A DNA stretch of 64,000 nt, from positions 16,306,001 through 16,370,000 of the forward strand of contig NC_058192.1 in NCBI RefSeq assembly GCF_907165205.1, in the 5' to 3' direction. The translations under genes were made by a program, and so were the position numbers. Source of the stretch: Coccinella septempunctata (lineage: Eukaryota > Arthropoda > Insecta > Coleoptera > Coccinellidae). Positions 1-11,563 of this stretch are shown here, one piece after another. Each line of letters opens with the position of its first letter. The stretch's first letter is position 1. Under the pieces are notes generated by a model, which saw only the letters and a list, made by a program, of their open reading frames with translations, was not told where the DNA came from and did no database searches.

Positions 1-1617
1 CCACTTGAGATAAAATCTGAAGAAAGGTTTGTCGAGCTTCTGTCATCATGTTTTCATTATTACTGAACTCTAGAGTTTTCTTTTTTGGTATACCACTTCC
101 TTTTTTGTTTGAACATACCTGGAATAGTACAATGGAAAAATTCATTCTTAATAATCTACAGCAACATAGGCTTCAATGAAGTCGCCGGAACAGAATATTT
201 CCATTTTCCTTCAATTCTCTTTCCAATTTTGAAGTACAATAGAATTCAATAGTAAAAGTCTTTCACACGTCTGTGAAAACCATCTTTATAATTCGCTTAT
301 AATTTTAATTCAACAACAACCCAAAATGCTAAAATGACAGTTCACCTGGAAAATAGTAAAGCACGAGCTAAGAATTACGTTTAGACACGAAATATCGACG
401 TTCAAAATTCCATATCCTACTTGACGACGAATTTTTTTGAACGCACGTTATGTATGCTTATATTCCAACGTTTCTATGTTTAGAAAGAGTAACTCACAGA
501 TTATTACTCTTTTTGCATGAAAATTTTCATATCATATTTGGTATCCTCGGAGGACTATGTCAGGAGCAAATCAGATGGTAAAAATTGTTGCCTGACAACG
601 ACAAAAAGTGGAACTTTTTGGTAAAATATCAGACTCCTTCATCGGACTTGTTTCAGAGACAAACCCTAAGGAATTTCAGAAAATGAAAAATGTAGGTACT
701 TACTACATAAACATACTTCAGTCCAAAGAATTTTTCAGTGATGTCTCAAGCAAAGCCATCTGAAATACCTTATGAGATAGTGATTTGCGATGTGGAGGTA
801 GCAAGTTTCACTTTTTAGCTGTTGGCGTCGTTAGGTAAGAAGAAAGGAAGTTTTCTGGTGCCTCTTTTCATTTTAGAGATTTCCCAATAGGAACATTTAA
901 ATTTGAGGAAAGATGATAAATTTCCCTCTGGGTATAAACCAGGAAAATAAGCAATTAAGTCCTAAGGCCGTTGGAATACCCCGAAAGAAAGACGGCAAGT
1001 TAAAAAATATTTCTCTAGGATGTTCTTAACAAGGTTGTGGCAGGTAATTTATCTTTTCCATTCTATCTCCCAAATTAAGGTCGACATCTTTATGAAGACG
1101 AGCAGAACGTTTGGTTGGTGATGCGAAATTCGAAAAGTCGTTTATAATGCAATATTCAGGAGAAGATGACGTGAATTATTAATGTTCAACCATGTGACTG
1201 AGGCGACTGAAAGATGTTTGTATTAAGCGGGATTCTCCTTTCGCGAAAAATGTTGACAGGTTCATTCCATTAGGGGCTGGGTTGCTTAATATTCGTAAAC
1301 AGAATTATTTCAATGTGGAAGAACCGATAAAAAATTTCCTGAAGCGAATTATAGGCACAATGCAGTCATTACACTTGTCTGCTTTCTTTCGTCTTTTTAC
1401 AAAACATATAATTTTTACAGGGACAATTTCTCGAAGCCTTCGACTTGAATTATCTCAATTACAATCTCATTATTTGATTAGAAATTGATTCTTCTCCCAG
1501 CATACAAAATAATATAAAGTTACCTACACCAAAATTACAGTGTCTAAATTATCACTAGTTATATTTTGAAATGCTACCTTCATACAGTAAAGTGTTTTTT
1601 GTAGTGATGAGAAACAC
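1..1617. other. No gene; one dispersed repeat
   Basis: AT-rich. 560-690 shares words with 51595-51800 (AAATTGTTGCCTGACA, TTTGTTTCAGAGAC, AAACCCTAA), an old repeat pair. The frame at 1282-1488 has no recognisable content. Confidence 0.4.
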
Positions 1618-1619
1618 TA

Positions 1620-2907
1620 CGAGGATATATTGAAAAATTCTTAGCCTACTATAAAACCAAACAAAATTTCAATGTCAAAATATTTTATTAGGTACTCAAC
1701 ATATTCTCCTCTTAATTAGATACATTTGTTACAGCGAACCTGCATCGTCTCTAGGCCTTCCAAAAAAAATTTTTCTTCTTACTCTGCAAACCAGACCTCC
1801 ACAGCTTTTATTAGCTCCTCATTGGAAGAAAATTCACTTCATTTCAAACTTTTTTTCAGTTAAGGAAAGAGATGATAGTCGGATGAAGCCAAATCTGGTG
1901 AATAAGGAGGGTGTTCTAGAAATTCAAACCATAAATCACGAATTTTTTGCACGGCAACATGAGATTTTTGTGAAGGGGCGTTGTCCTGCAAAAACAAAAC
2001 ACTTTTGGATAGCTTTCCGCATCTTTTCTGTTCAATTTTTTACCGTGGAGTGGTCAGTAATGTCGAATAGTAATCTCCGGTTATTGTTCTACCCTTATCC
2101 AAAACATCAATCATGATTACTCCATGGCAATCCCAAAAAACTGAGGCAAGAACTTTTCCAGCAGACTTTTGGACAGGTAACTTCTTAGGTCTTGGGAGAA
2201 CCCGAGTGTAGCCATTCCATTGATTGTTGCTTTGTTCTTGGATTGTAGAAATGTACCCAAGTCTCATCCATAGTAACAATTCGGTTTAAGAAGTCTACAT
2301 CGTTTTCAAATCGGGCACAGATCGAACGCGATGCTTCGCTACCCTTGCACGCTTTTGGTCAACAGTCAAACATTTGGGGATCCATTTTACAGCAATTTTG
2401 TTCATGTCCAAAATGACGTGAACATATGATGAACGTGTTCGTATGAAATATTCAGTGCTTCAGATATCTGTTTTAGCCCCATTCGACGGTCTGATGAAAT
2501 CACGTCATGAACTGCATCGATATTTTCGGGGAATGACACAGAAACTGACCTTCAATCTTCAATGGAAAATTTACCTCTTTTGAAGCTTGCAGTCCAATTT
2601 TTCACGGTCGTATGGGAAGGACATTGATCACCAAGGGTATTAAGCATATCTTCGTAAATCTGCTCACCTCTCAACACTTTCAAATACAGGTAATTGATGA
2701 GGGCTCGATACTCAAATTTTTCGATTTTCACAATTTCAATGGACATCTTCTTCCTTTCAATTTATTGCGTAACTCTGGTTCACTTTTTTGACCTCAAACT
2801 TCATACTGAGAGACTTGTAATGAGTTATTGTTTGTTGCTATGGTAACGTAATATTTTGTTTCATGCATGTAACTTTTCTATTTCAACTAGATATTAATAC
2901 ATCCTCG
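1620..2907 (-). mobile_element. mariner transposon, full length but dead (copy 1)
   Basis: A 1288-bp element, the usual mariner size, bounded by CGAGGATRTATT inverted ends and TA duplications (1618-1619, 2908-2909). It reads on the minus strand. Together with the degraded frame inside it, this is an old Tc1/mariner superfamily insertion. A truncated relative lies at 21137. Confidence 0.88.
1780..2746 (-). pseudogene. mariner transposase pseudogene (copy 1)
   Basis: Minus-strand reading starts at ATG 2746 (MSIEIVKIEKFEYRALINYL). The N-terminal helix-turn-helix region runs about 60 residues before a premature stop just after GKFSIED. Further pieces in other frames show mariner catalytic landmarks: TMDETWVHFY (first Asp), an FCRTT/QDNAP region (second Asp) and PYSPDLASSDYHLFP (third Asp, DD34D type). 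Several frameshifts and stops separate them, so no functional enzyme is encoded. The family is clear; the subfamily was not determined. Confidence 0.85.
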
Positions 2908-2945
2908 TATATCACATGCTATAATATTATCGATATTTAATAATG

Positions 2946-3045
2946 GTTGATAACGGAACTGAGGACAAAGGTGCAAAAAAGACAGACGAAACGTCGACAA
3001 ATTTTTAGTCTTTTTTGCACCTTTGTCCTCAGTCCCGTTATCAAC
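2946..3045. repeat. Hairpin with 38-bp arms
   Basis: Arms 2946-2983 and 3008-3045 (GTTGATAACGGRACTGAGGA and onward) are inverted copies with one mismatch. The 24-base loop begins with its own mini-hairpin, GACG-AAA-CGTC. It lies 38 bp beyond mariner copy 1. Probably a foldback MITE end or a folded RNA-derived insertion. Confidence 0.8.
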
Positions 3046-3929
3046 TCTCAATTCTCATCAGTAGGACGTGAAAGTTATCAGTAATTATCGATATTTACTA
3101 CAATAACGTTTCTTGGCACATCGATATATTCTTGAAATTTGTGGTTCCTTCTGGAAGGGCGTTTTCTTATTCAAAATTTATCTGCCAATCATATCGTTGG
3201 TTAACTTCCGCAGCAAATTGTTTCAATTAATATCGTGAATATTAGTTTAGCTAATGGCATTTCTCGAATGAATTACGGAGTCATAACTCTCACTCATAAT
3301 TTTCCACTCGATTCATAAACTGGCGGAAACCCAATTTCACAACGTCTAAAGCAGACAAAACAGGTCAAAGTCTTGTTGCCTAATGAGAATGAACAGCAAA
3401 AAGGAAGCATAATAGATATTTATCACGATAGCTCGCGTTCAGGAATAATGTTAACTCAGATAAATACCGAAACTTGGAACATTTCACGAAAGAATGTTAA
3501 AAAGTTCCCGGAATAATAGACCCACGGACATTTTACTTAATGTAAGGCCGCCGTGTATAATTTTCTTTAATAAGTATTTACAGCCGTTGCTGCCGGGTTA
3601 TTTGAAAATATTATTTCTGCTGTCAACGTTATAAAGAGTCGGGATTCGAAAAGATTTGTTTGAAGTGCATCTTCGTTATGGTAACCTCTATTTGTTCACT
3701 TATTATTATTTCCAGATTCCAGAATCCTGGAAATATGCAAGGAAAGAATTCAAATTAAACATTTTAATTACTGGATCCCTACTGTTCCTTCTTTAATAAC
3801 GTTCATCAATGCATGCTTAATAATAGACAAAAAATGAATGAGCCTTCGTATTATGGCGAGAAATAAAAAAAGAAATTAATTTAGAGACAAAATGTCCATT
3901 GATATAATATATGAATATATAGTCTAATA
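3046..3929. other. No feature recognised
   Basis: Unique AT-rich sequence between the hairpin and family A. Confidence 0.4.
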
Positions 3930-5284
3930 GTTGGGGAGCCGACGATGCTAAATCGGGATTTACTCGAGCGTCGAGGAGACTTAGTGAATTTTGAAGATTA
4001 GATGGTAGAAAGAAAAAAAGGTTCCATGATACATCACTTTCAGCGGTGGGGAAAGAGTCTGCAGGATCTCAAAGATGTAAAAAAAATCGTCAGGTGTACA
4101 TACTCGAGCGTGTCAGATTAAGATACTGTATATGCCCTACGTGTCTGTGATAAATGAATTCATGCTTATCTGACAATTTGCGCGGTGGGACTGGCCGTAC
4201 GGAAGAGTTGAAAATGGTAAAAAAAAAATGTTCCAGCGTGTCAGATTTTTGGCGGATATGTTAATTGGACCCAAAGGAAGCTACTTTTCATGGGACTGAC
4301 AATTTGGACGTGACGCAAGGTCACAGCGTGTCAGATTTTCATACGCAGATGGTTAATCTCGGATTTGTAAACGTGTTGACTCATTAATCTGACACTAATC
4401 AGGGGGGTTTTCTGAATCTGACACTTTGAAGATGATAAAAATTCTTCTTTTTTTCGAATATTTTCCTGCCTGTACCTCCAATCGTTTTTGTATTCATTAT
4501 GAAAGTTGTATATAATAAAATTCTACACAACTTTTGTCTGAAGCAATTTCACATACTCTTTACCGTTCTCGAGTTAGAGGGCGACAAGGGCGAGAAGCTT
4601 ATCCACACATGCGAAAGGGCAAGGTCAATGTAGAATCCCAGTCTAATCTACATTCATCCAATTATCAAAATGACAAGGTATTTCTATGATGACAATTTCG
4701 AAATTAGTCACGAGCATTTTAGTGTTGTCTCTGACTGAACCGTAGAATGTACTATTTTCGCTTCAGCATGTATCGCTAAACACCTCGCATCAATCGCCAT
4801 ATATCTCAAAAACGTTTGAACGTAAAAAATATTGGTTAGGACAAAATTTGTAGAAAATATTATGCTCTACAACTTTTATAATGAATGCGCAAAAGATTTG
4901 AAGCCCAGGGAAGGAGATAATTGAAAAAACTGATTTTTGTGACCTTTATGGTCACTTTTTATTGTTTCGGCTTGCTCAAACTGTCAGATTATATTTTTTC
5001 CGTTATTCTTGAATCATTAGCTTCAAAATAAGAAAAAACCGCGCTCGAGAATGTACACGTGACGTTTTTTTTTGCAAGATTGGCGCCCTCCCACACATTT
5101 TCGACACGCTTAAATTGTCAGATTAAAAGAATATATTATTATTCTGACAGGCTGTCCTAGACAATTCCCCCTATATACAAGTCTAATTTTTGGTAGAGGT
5201 ACTCTACAGGGTCCAAGGTATGTCCCCTTATATTAATCTGACACGCTCGAGTAAATCCCGAATTTTCCTCTTCGGCTCCCCAAC
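3930..5284. mobile_element. Family A: TA-flanked TIR element with GTGTCAGATT word array
   Basis: 1355 bp between TA dinucleotides (3928-3929, 5285-5286). Ends are inverted: GTTGGGGAGCCGA on both sides, then a shared block containing GGGATTTACTCGAGCG. The words GCGTGTCAGATT, TCTGACAC and CTGTCAGATT recur about ten times inside in both orientations (about 4103, 4233, 4324, 4385, 4415, 4978, 5110, 5234). No open frame of note. It looks like a non-autonomous DNA transposon whose internal words could be transposase-binding sites. Probably pogo/Tigger-like by comparison with 35613-36828, which is inference. Confidence 0.75.
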
Positions 5285-5300
5285 TATAACGAAAACGTTA

Positions 5301-6201
5301 GTGTTTGGGGAGTCCGGGAGAGTTGAACCCCTTTTCACTCTGAAGCTACTTATGATTTATCTGTAAATGGTAGCACCTCATTTTTTTGCGTGAAGATATC
5401 ATGTCAAAATAGGTAACCTTAGATAATAGTAGAGTGATGGTGAGATGAACATTTTGAGTACAGCAATTCTTTTTTTAGGAACCGAAAATTGGCTCATGTC
5501 TCTCTAACCACTGAGAGAGTTGAATAGGGGGCGTGAGAGACTTGACCATAAGTTTGTTCATCAGGAAAAACATTGAAGGAAAACAATTTCCAATGACCAA
5601 CGATTGTCTATGTCTAGGTTTTCATCATCAGATGTATCAAAGTCTGAAATAAATATTTTCTATTTCAGAGTCACTATCACTTATTATTGAGAGATAATTT
5701 TTAATTTTTTGAACCTTAGTATATTTTTTTATATTCATTTCTATTATTCAATTTCCTTTTTTGAAACAAACTACTATCTGAGCTCAGTGCAGGAAACTTG
5801 GACCACTGATTATGTCTCCTGACCCATGGGTCAAGTCTCTCGGACCCCTTTTAGACTATTCAACAGATGTTTTCTTGAAACTTTTACAACTATCAATTAA
5901 AAGGCTCATCGTTTGTAAAACAATATTAATCAATGAAATTAACTAACACCACGCACCTACTAAACTTTTCAGTCAGTGTTACAACGAAAAATAATTCAAT
6001 TTCTTACTTCCTAACAACAAAATCACGTTCAACCCTCTCACAGCCGAAATGTTCTGATGGCGGCCAAAATGGAGCCGCCACTAGTTGTGCCTTGTTACGA
6101 GTATGTTGCAAGCTATTTACGATACCGGTAGTGCGAAATTTTAATTGAAATTTTTGAGGTGGTTCAAGTCTCCTACCTGAGCAAGTCTCCCAGACTCCCC
6201 C
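5301..6201. mobile_element. Family B: GGGGAGTC TIR element with GAGACTTGACC words
   Basis: About 900 bp. Left end GGGGAGTCCGGGAGAGTTGA (from 5307) is mirrored at the right by CTCCCAGACTCCCC (to 6200). Words like GAGAGTTGAA, GAGACTTGACC, GGGTCAAGTCTCTC and TTCAAGTCTCC recur at about 5320, 5514, 5540, 5829 and 6162. It starts only 16 bp after the family A element. Exact ends and the TA duplication are less certain than for A. No coding capacity recognised. Confidence 0.65.
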
Positions 6202-6225
6202 TACCCTTGAAACCCCCCGTATATA

Positions 6226-6243
6226 CGCTGGAATATTCCAGCG
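6226..6243. repeat. Perfect 18-bp palindrome
   Basis: CGCTGGAATATTCCAGCG is self-complementary. It contains GGAATATTCC, a two-unit heat-shock-element-like word, but no gene start is seen beside it. Confidence 0.6.
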
Positions 6244-7847
6244 CCAGCCCCTAACGTGGTTTTCGAACCATATTTGTACAATTTAATGGTATTATTTTTG
6301 AGATTTTGGGTATTGTATTCCTTCTCTCATTTTTTCCTTTTACAAAGCACCGTGTCAAAGTTCTTCTAAATATGCACTATCATAACATAGTGATGTTATA
6401 GTCTGCTGATGAAATGTAACTGTTTATAGAGGACCAGGCTCTCTTACTTTTAATTATCTCTTACCTGTACATCCCCTAGATATTCTGAGGATGATCTTAT
6501 GGGCTACCCAATCTATCACTAGATGTAGAGGAGTGGGATCTGTAATGACCTCTAGTGCTCTAGTTGGGCATGTTCTGGCTCTAACACTAAAATACTGACA
6601 TGGATGTACGTCTTGATTGTGAGACCAATATAATAAGTTGTAGTTTGGTACAAAGTCTTGCCTGTGCGTGCATGACTGGAAATGACAGTATAGGTTCACG
6701 AATTATTCATGTCCAGCATTATGTTCATACTGCAAGCTGCAGTGGTAGAGAATAATTATGATTGAGAGCTTGTAAAATAAAACAATAGATTGTTTTTGTT
6801 TGCTTTTGCTACAGATAGGAAAAGCTCATTTGTACCTGTTGTTCAATGAGTTAATTTTTAAGATCCTAGCGCAATTCACTATCAAAAAATCCATCGAATT
6901 TCGAATGCTTGACTTGATGTGAATGAACTCGCCTGAGATTTGAGCGACGTCGTCTTTGCCATTTAGACTTCCTTCCCCAATGCCATCTACTTCCTCTCAG
7001 CTTCGGCGACATCAGAGAGCTCGTCCAATAGTTTTATTAACTTTAGTAATTCTAATGAAAACTGTGCCAGATTTCCTACGGCCCCAGCGTCCTGGAATTG
7101 AGGCATCTCGCAGAAGCGAATCTGTAAATCTGCCAGCTTTTCGGATTAAGCCCTAGGGGAAAGGAGGGATGCTCTCCATCTGGAACGGTTACAATCTTCG
7201 AAGACGTTGTTTTGGATATACGTGGAAAATAAGGAATTCATGTTCATGCTTCCTGGAGATTGAACGAATGTCCAATAGAGTTTTGGGTTCCCACTTAGTC
7301 CTTGTCATTTCAGAAACCTGAATGCAGAATTCTTTTTTTTCATGTTTCCCCAAAAAAGTTTATCTACCATTTTTAATTCAACTCAGTCAGTATGAATATT
7401 GAGGATATGAATAACTGAATATGACCTGCACTTGCACAAACGTTCATTTTGTTTTATATATGTTCGGTCCACTTCTATGGGTCATACCGAACGTTTTATT
7501 ATAGTTCACTAGCTGAGACCTGTGATTTGCCATCAACGTAAAAATGAACATGCCTAGTGAGTTCCTGTGGGTCATGTCGTGAAGTTTTATTGCCAATAAC
7601 TCTTTCTAATAAACAGGGTATCTGAAGCAAAATTAATATATGACGATGAAATATAAATTTTACAACATCGTATAGTATATCTTTTCGATGGGTTTCAACT
7701 AGAAATTCACCTACGATTTTAAATTTTTCATATAAATAATTAAAACAAGTGATTTTTTTCGCGTATATTGCAGCACATAAAAGCTAATTTAATTGCAATG
7801 TTTCTGTCTTTCCTACTTCGACATATGCTGCCATTAAAAAGATTATA
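6244..7847. other. No gene recognised
   Basis: Short open frames at 6454-6699 (-) and 6956-7156 (+) have no recognisable motif. 7440-7620 contains a loose repeat of GTCCACTTCTATGGGTCAT and GAGTTCCTGTGGGTCAT words. Confidence 0.35.
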
Positions 7848-8517
7848 CAGGGTGAGTCTTTGACTCGTACGAATATTTCAACAGTATATTCTTGAGGTCA
7901 AAAGAAACACTTTCTTCCTCACCATTTTTTCCGAATCGGCCCGGTTTGAAAGATACAGGCTGTTGAAACACCAAAAAAAAATGGTATCTTTAGTTCTATC
8001 TCACAAATGGTTTTATCGGATGAAATGATTTTCGGAATATCGTTTATCATTTATTTGACGGATATTTTTCGAACAAAAGTTATCACCCAAGTCTTCCAGT
8101 TTTCTCATTATGACCATTACGTACCAAATACCAAAAATTCAAACAACTCAATTCTTGAAATTAAGTTGGCCGCTATATAATGAATATTTGAACATTTTGT
8201 GAAATAAAAGTATTCTTCATATTTTCTCTCGTTCGCCGTTTTCGAGAAATGTTCTGTGTGAAATTTGAAAAAATTGGGCACTTTGGCTGAATACAACTCG
8301 GTTAAAAAGATCCACAAATGTGTAGTTTCACAGATTAAGCTAGTTATTCCGAAAGTAATTTTGTTTTTTCAGGTGTGGTACAGCTCATTCTGAAAACTTC
8401 AAATGGTTTTATCTTTTTAGGAGGGCCGAATCGAAAAAAATGTTATGGAAAAAAGTGATTCTTTTGACCTCAAGAATCTACTATTAAAATATTTGTTAGA
8501 GTCAAAGATTCATCCTG
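7848..8517. mobile_element. Family G MITE, copy 1
   Basis: 670 bp flanked by TA. The left end CAGGGTGAGTCTTTGAC and about 60 further bases are mirrored at the right (TCAAAGATTCATCCTG). No transposase frame. TA duplication and CAGGGTG ends suggest a Tc1/mariner-type MITE. Other copies: 62489-63202, partial 33082-33175, internal 16640-16990. Confidence 0.82.
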
Positions 8518-9660
8518 TATATATACTCTGATGATACCACAAAATTACCATATACTTTCACCATATTTCCAATAATCTCAAAATTTTCCCCTTTTCCACA
8601 AGTGGTATCGTATTTATTGTTGGAGAAACTAAAGTGCAATATTCACAGAAGCATAAAGTATTGCTTCAGAGGAGTGTAATCTATAAATACACTTACCAAA
8701 AATCTATATACCATGATGAAATGGTCATATTTAATTATATCGAACTCATTTAATTTTCAGTTCTCAATGGTGATTCAAGAAAAAACAAACGTGCTTATTT
8801 CCTCTTCAATTCCTTGTTGGATTCATATTCAGAAATGCTGGTGTTTAATATTATATATAAATCTTGGTATTGAACTATATCATTCGGTTCACAGAATTCG
8901 TGTCTACAATAGGTCCAACATCTCTCCTTGTATCGCCTTGATAGTGAAATCTATCCTCCTTTTATAAAATCCTTGTTATTATTATGAATTCATTCTTTTC
9001 ATTTCTTTCTCCATTTCCCCTGAATGATCGTTATATCCGGGAAACTGTTATGCCATTTCAAATTTTTATATATCTGGTGTTTATGACGCCGTTTTAGCGT
9101 CGAATTCGGGGAGACGCTATGCGAAAATGGCTTCATTGCAATTCTAGTTGGAATGCAGGTTCACCGTAAAACATGAAATTCTTCTATTTTCCACGCAACA
9201 TCGGGAAGGAGAAATTGTATCCCAGTCTTCTTTCGAGAAAACAGTCGAGTTTTCCATCCATTTATTTATTTTCTCGCATCCATTTTTTTTATTTGCCACT
9301 ACACTCCAGATGTCCTCAACGATCTGAAGGGCAACAGTAATAGCAGTCACCGCAAAAATTTCATCGATTTCGAATTCAATCATGCTTAAGCCATGTATCT
9401 ATTAAGGTAAAGAGACCAATGCTCAACAGTGAATCAAAAGATGGCACTAAAGTACCAAATTTTTTAGAATTGGAATAATTTTGTTTTCTCTACTGTGACC
9501 ATAGCTATAATGAGTGTTATAAATGAATCTCAAATAATTGAAATCATTGATATACCAAAGAAGAAGATAACAGACCTTAAAATTGAATAGGTATAAAGGT
9601 GCCTACAGATTACTCTGACGTGACGTGGGCCCATGTCATAATGCGCATGATTCAAAAATC
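8518..9660. other. No gene recognised
   Basis: AT-rich; frames at 8713-8967 and 9144-9383 show no known motif. Confidence 0.35.
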
Positions 9661-9771
9661 TAACATAGGATTTTGCGCGGAAGCGTTCAAATTGATCTGA
9701 CTTGACGTGTAACGTGCATTCCTATGTCACGTCAGAACAATTTGAACGCTTTCGCGCAAAATCTTATGTTA
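9661..9771. repeat. Foldback with about 49-bp arms
   Basis: Arm 9661-9709 (TAACATAGGATTTTGCGCGG and onward) is the inverse of 9722-9771 with a few mismatches and only about 12 bp between. TCTGACGTGAC-type words also occur just upstream at 9616-9640, so the element may be larger. Confidence 0.75.
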
Positions 9772-10586
9772 ATTTACTTTAACTTACTTTACTTAATTTA
9801 CTACACCTTTAGTTTGTTGAAACTTCAGAAGTTGGGAGATAATCTTATTTTGGCAACAGATTGAGTTTTGTGATTAAATTCAGACCAACTGAAATAACTA
9901 TTGTCAACTATTGGTGCAAATGGATGTCCAGCAAAGGCGATTCTTTTTTTGTCATGTCATATATTGTTACTTTGCTAGAAGGGACCTTCTGAAACATTTG
10001 TTCGCCAAATTGAGGTGACTAATGTTAATATCTACTTGCAAGTCTCTTGAAGAAATAATTTATAGTAATGCTTCTGTTTTCAATAGCCGTCTCTATAAAA
10101 ACTACATTTCTTCGAAAATTTTATTTCAAATTTGCTAGTACTTAATGTTTCCCTAAAATTAGAAGAAATGGGAATGTGATATCCTATATGACTAGTAGCG
10201 AAATATTTTCATTACGTAAAATTCGAACGCTGACAATGCATAATTCAGTTTCCCCTGCTAACAATCAGGGCTGAGCCTTTCATTGAAAAACTGCATGAAT
10301 TGAAACATAAATAAAATATCGAAATATGGCGTTAGTTTTGATTGATATTTCGACATTTAATATCATCATGGATATAAATTCCTCGAACTGGATTATTATG
10401 TCGAAAAATTCATTGAAAATAAAAATGGATTTATAACATACAGATTGCCGAAAGCTTTAGTTGATGTCACTGTCAATACAGTGGAGAGTATTTTGTCGAA
10501 AAAGACATGATATTTTACGTTATTCCAATTACTTCTCGTACAGATCACAATTAGTTTCGTAACTTACTCTCATTATCTTATTCACA
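9772..10586. other. No feature recognised
   Basis: AT-rich unique sequence, only a short TTTACTT run at 9775-9795. Confidence 0.35.
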
Positions 10587-11563
10587 GTGTTTATCATAGA
10601 CCTATAAAACACAATATGGACGCGCCCTTCCAGTGAGTTTCAATAGCCACGAGTGCGGCCAACATGAGATGGAGCTAGTATGGGCAAGAAAACGCCTTAG
10701 CGCTAAGCGCATACGATTTATTTCGATTTTTTTTTTTATATAGGGAAAATTAGAAATGGAATTTGCTTAGAAATAGTTCGATAATTGATTATAAACATAA
10801 CTCTTTTAATTTTGGTATTAATTTCCGAGCTATATTTGTATATTGGCGCCCGTTAGAGATAAAAACAAGTACCTATAATCGAATATAAAAAACTGAACGA
10901 ATATTAGTATCATTTAGATTGCGTTTAATGATCCAATTAGAACTAAAGAGCACAATTTTTGCTTTCGGCAACTATTCCTCGGAAAATACAACAGAAAAGT
11001 TCATGAAAAGTTTGTGAATAAATTGATTTGAATAAAAACAATTGAGCACATTTTTAGCCAACGCAATATTCTGATTTCTTGTTGGTTCAATATCTGAAAA
11101 AATATTTCATTGATCAATATTGATCAAAAGGTTGAAAAATAGACATTACAATCAGCATACTAATTTTCTCTTCTAATCTCAAGTGCTTCTTGAGTATTAT
11201 TTTATCTAGATGAGAAAAGAATTGACACACATTTATTGATTTGAAATGAATAATTCAACTATGATATAATAAATCGATTAATACATTCGAAATTACTATA
11301 CCTGTGAAATTTCACTTTATCTGTCTTTTCAACTCATTTCGTACTATTAATTGCACTCTACGAGGACACTATTATTACTTTCATAATAGAAAAAGGATAC
11401 GATACATTCTAAGTTGATCTAAAATTGATGAGAAAATTCTGAAAATTTCGATAAATACAAAGTGCAAACGAATGTTTTGCCCATACTAGCTCTATCATAT
11501 TTCGACCGCACTCCCCCTCTCTCTACGCCGTGTCCATGTGTTTAATATGTCTATGGTGTTTAT
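10587..11563. mobile_element. Element with about 90-bp terminal inverted repeats
   Basis: Left region 10590-10686 and right region 11478-11563 are imperfect inverted copies. They share CATAGAC near the ends, a GAGTGCGG block and an inner GAGCTAGTATGGGCAA. The interior is AT-rich with no transposase frame. Exact ends and target duplication are unclear. Confidence 0.65.

Noticed and set aside
6226..6243. Heat-shock element
   Set aside because: Only two inverted units and no promoter or gene beside it; kept only as a palindrome.
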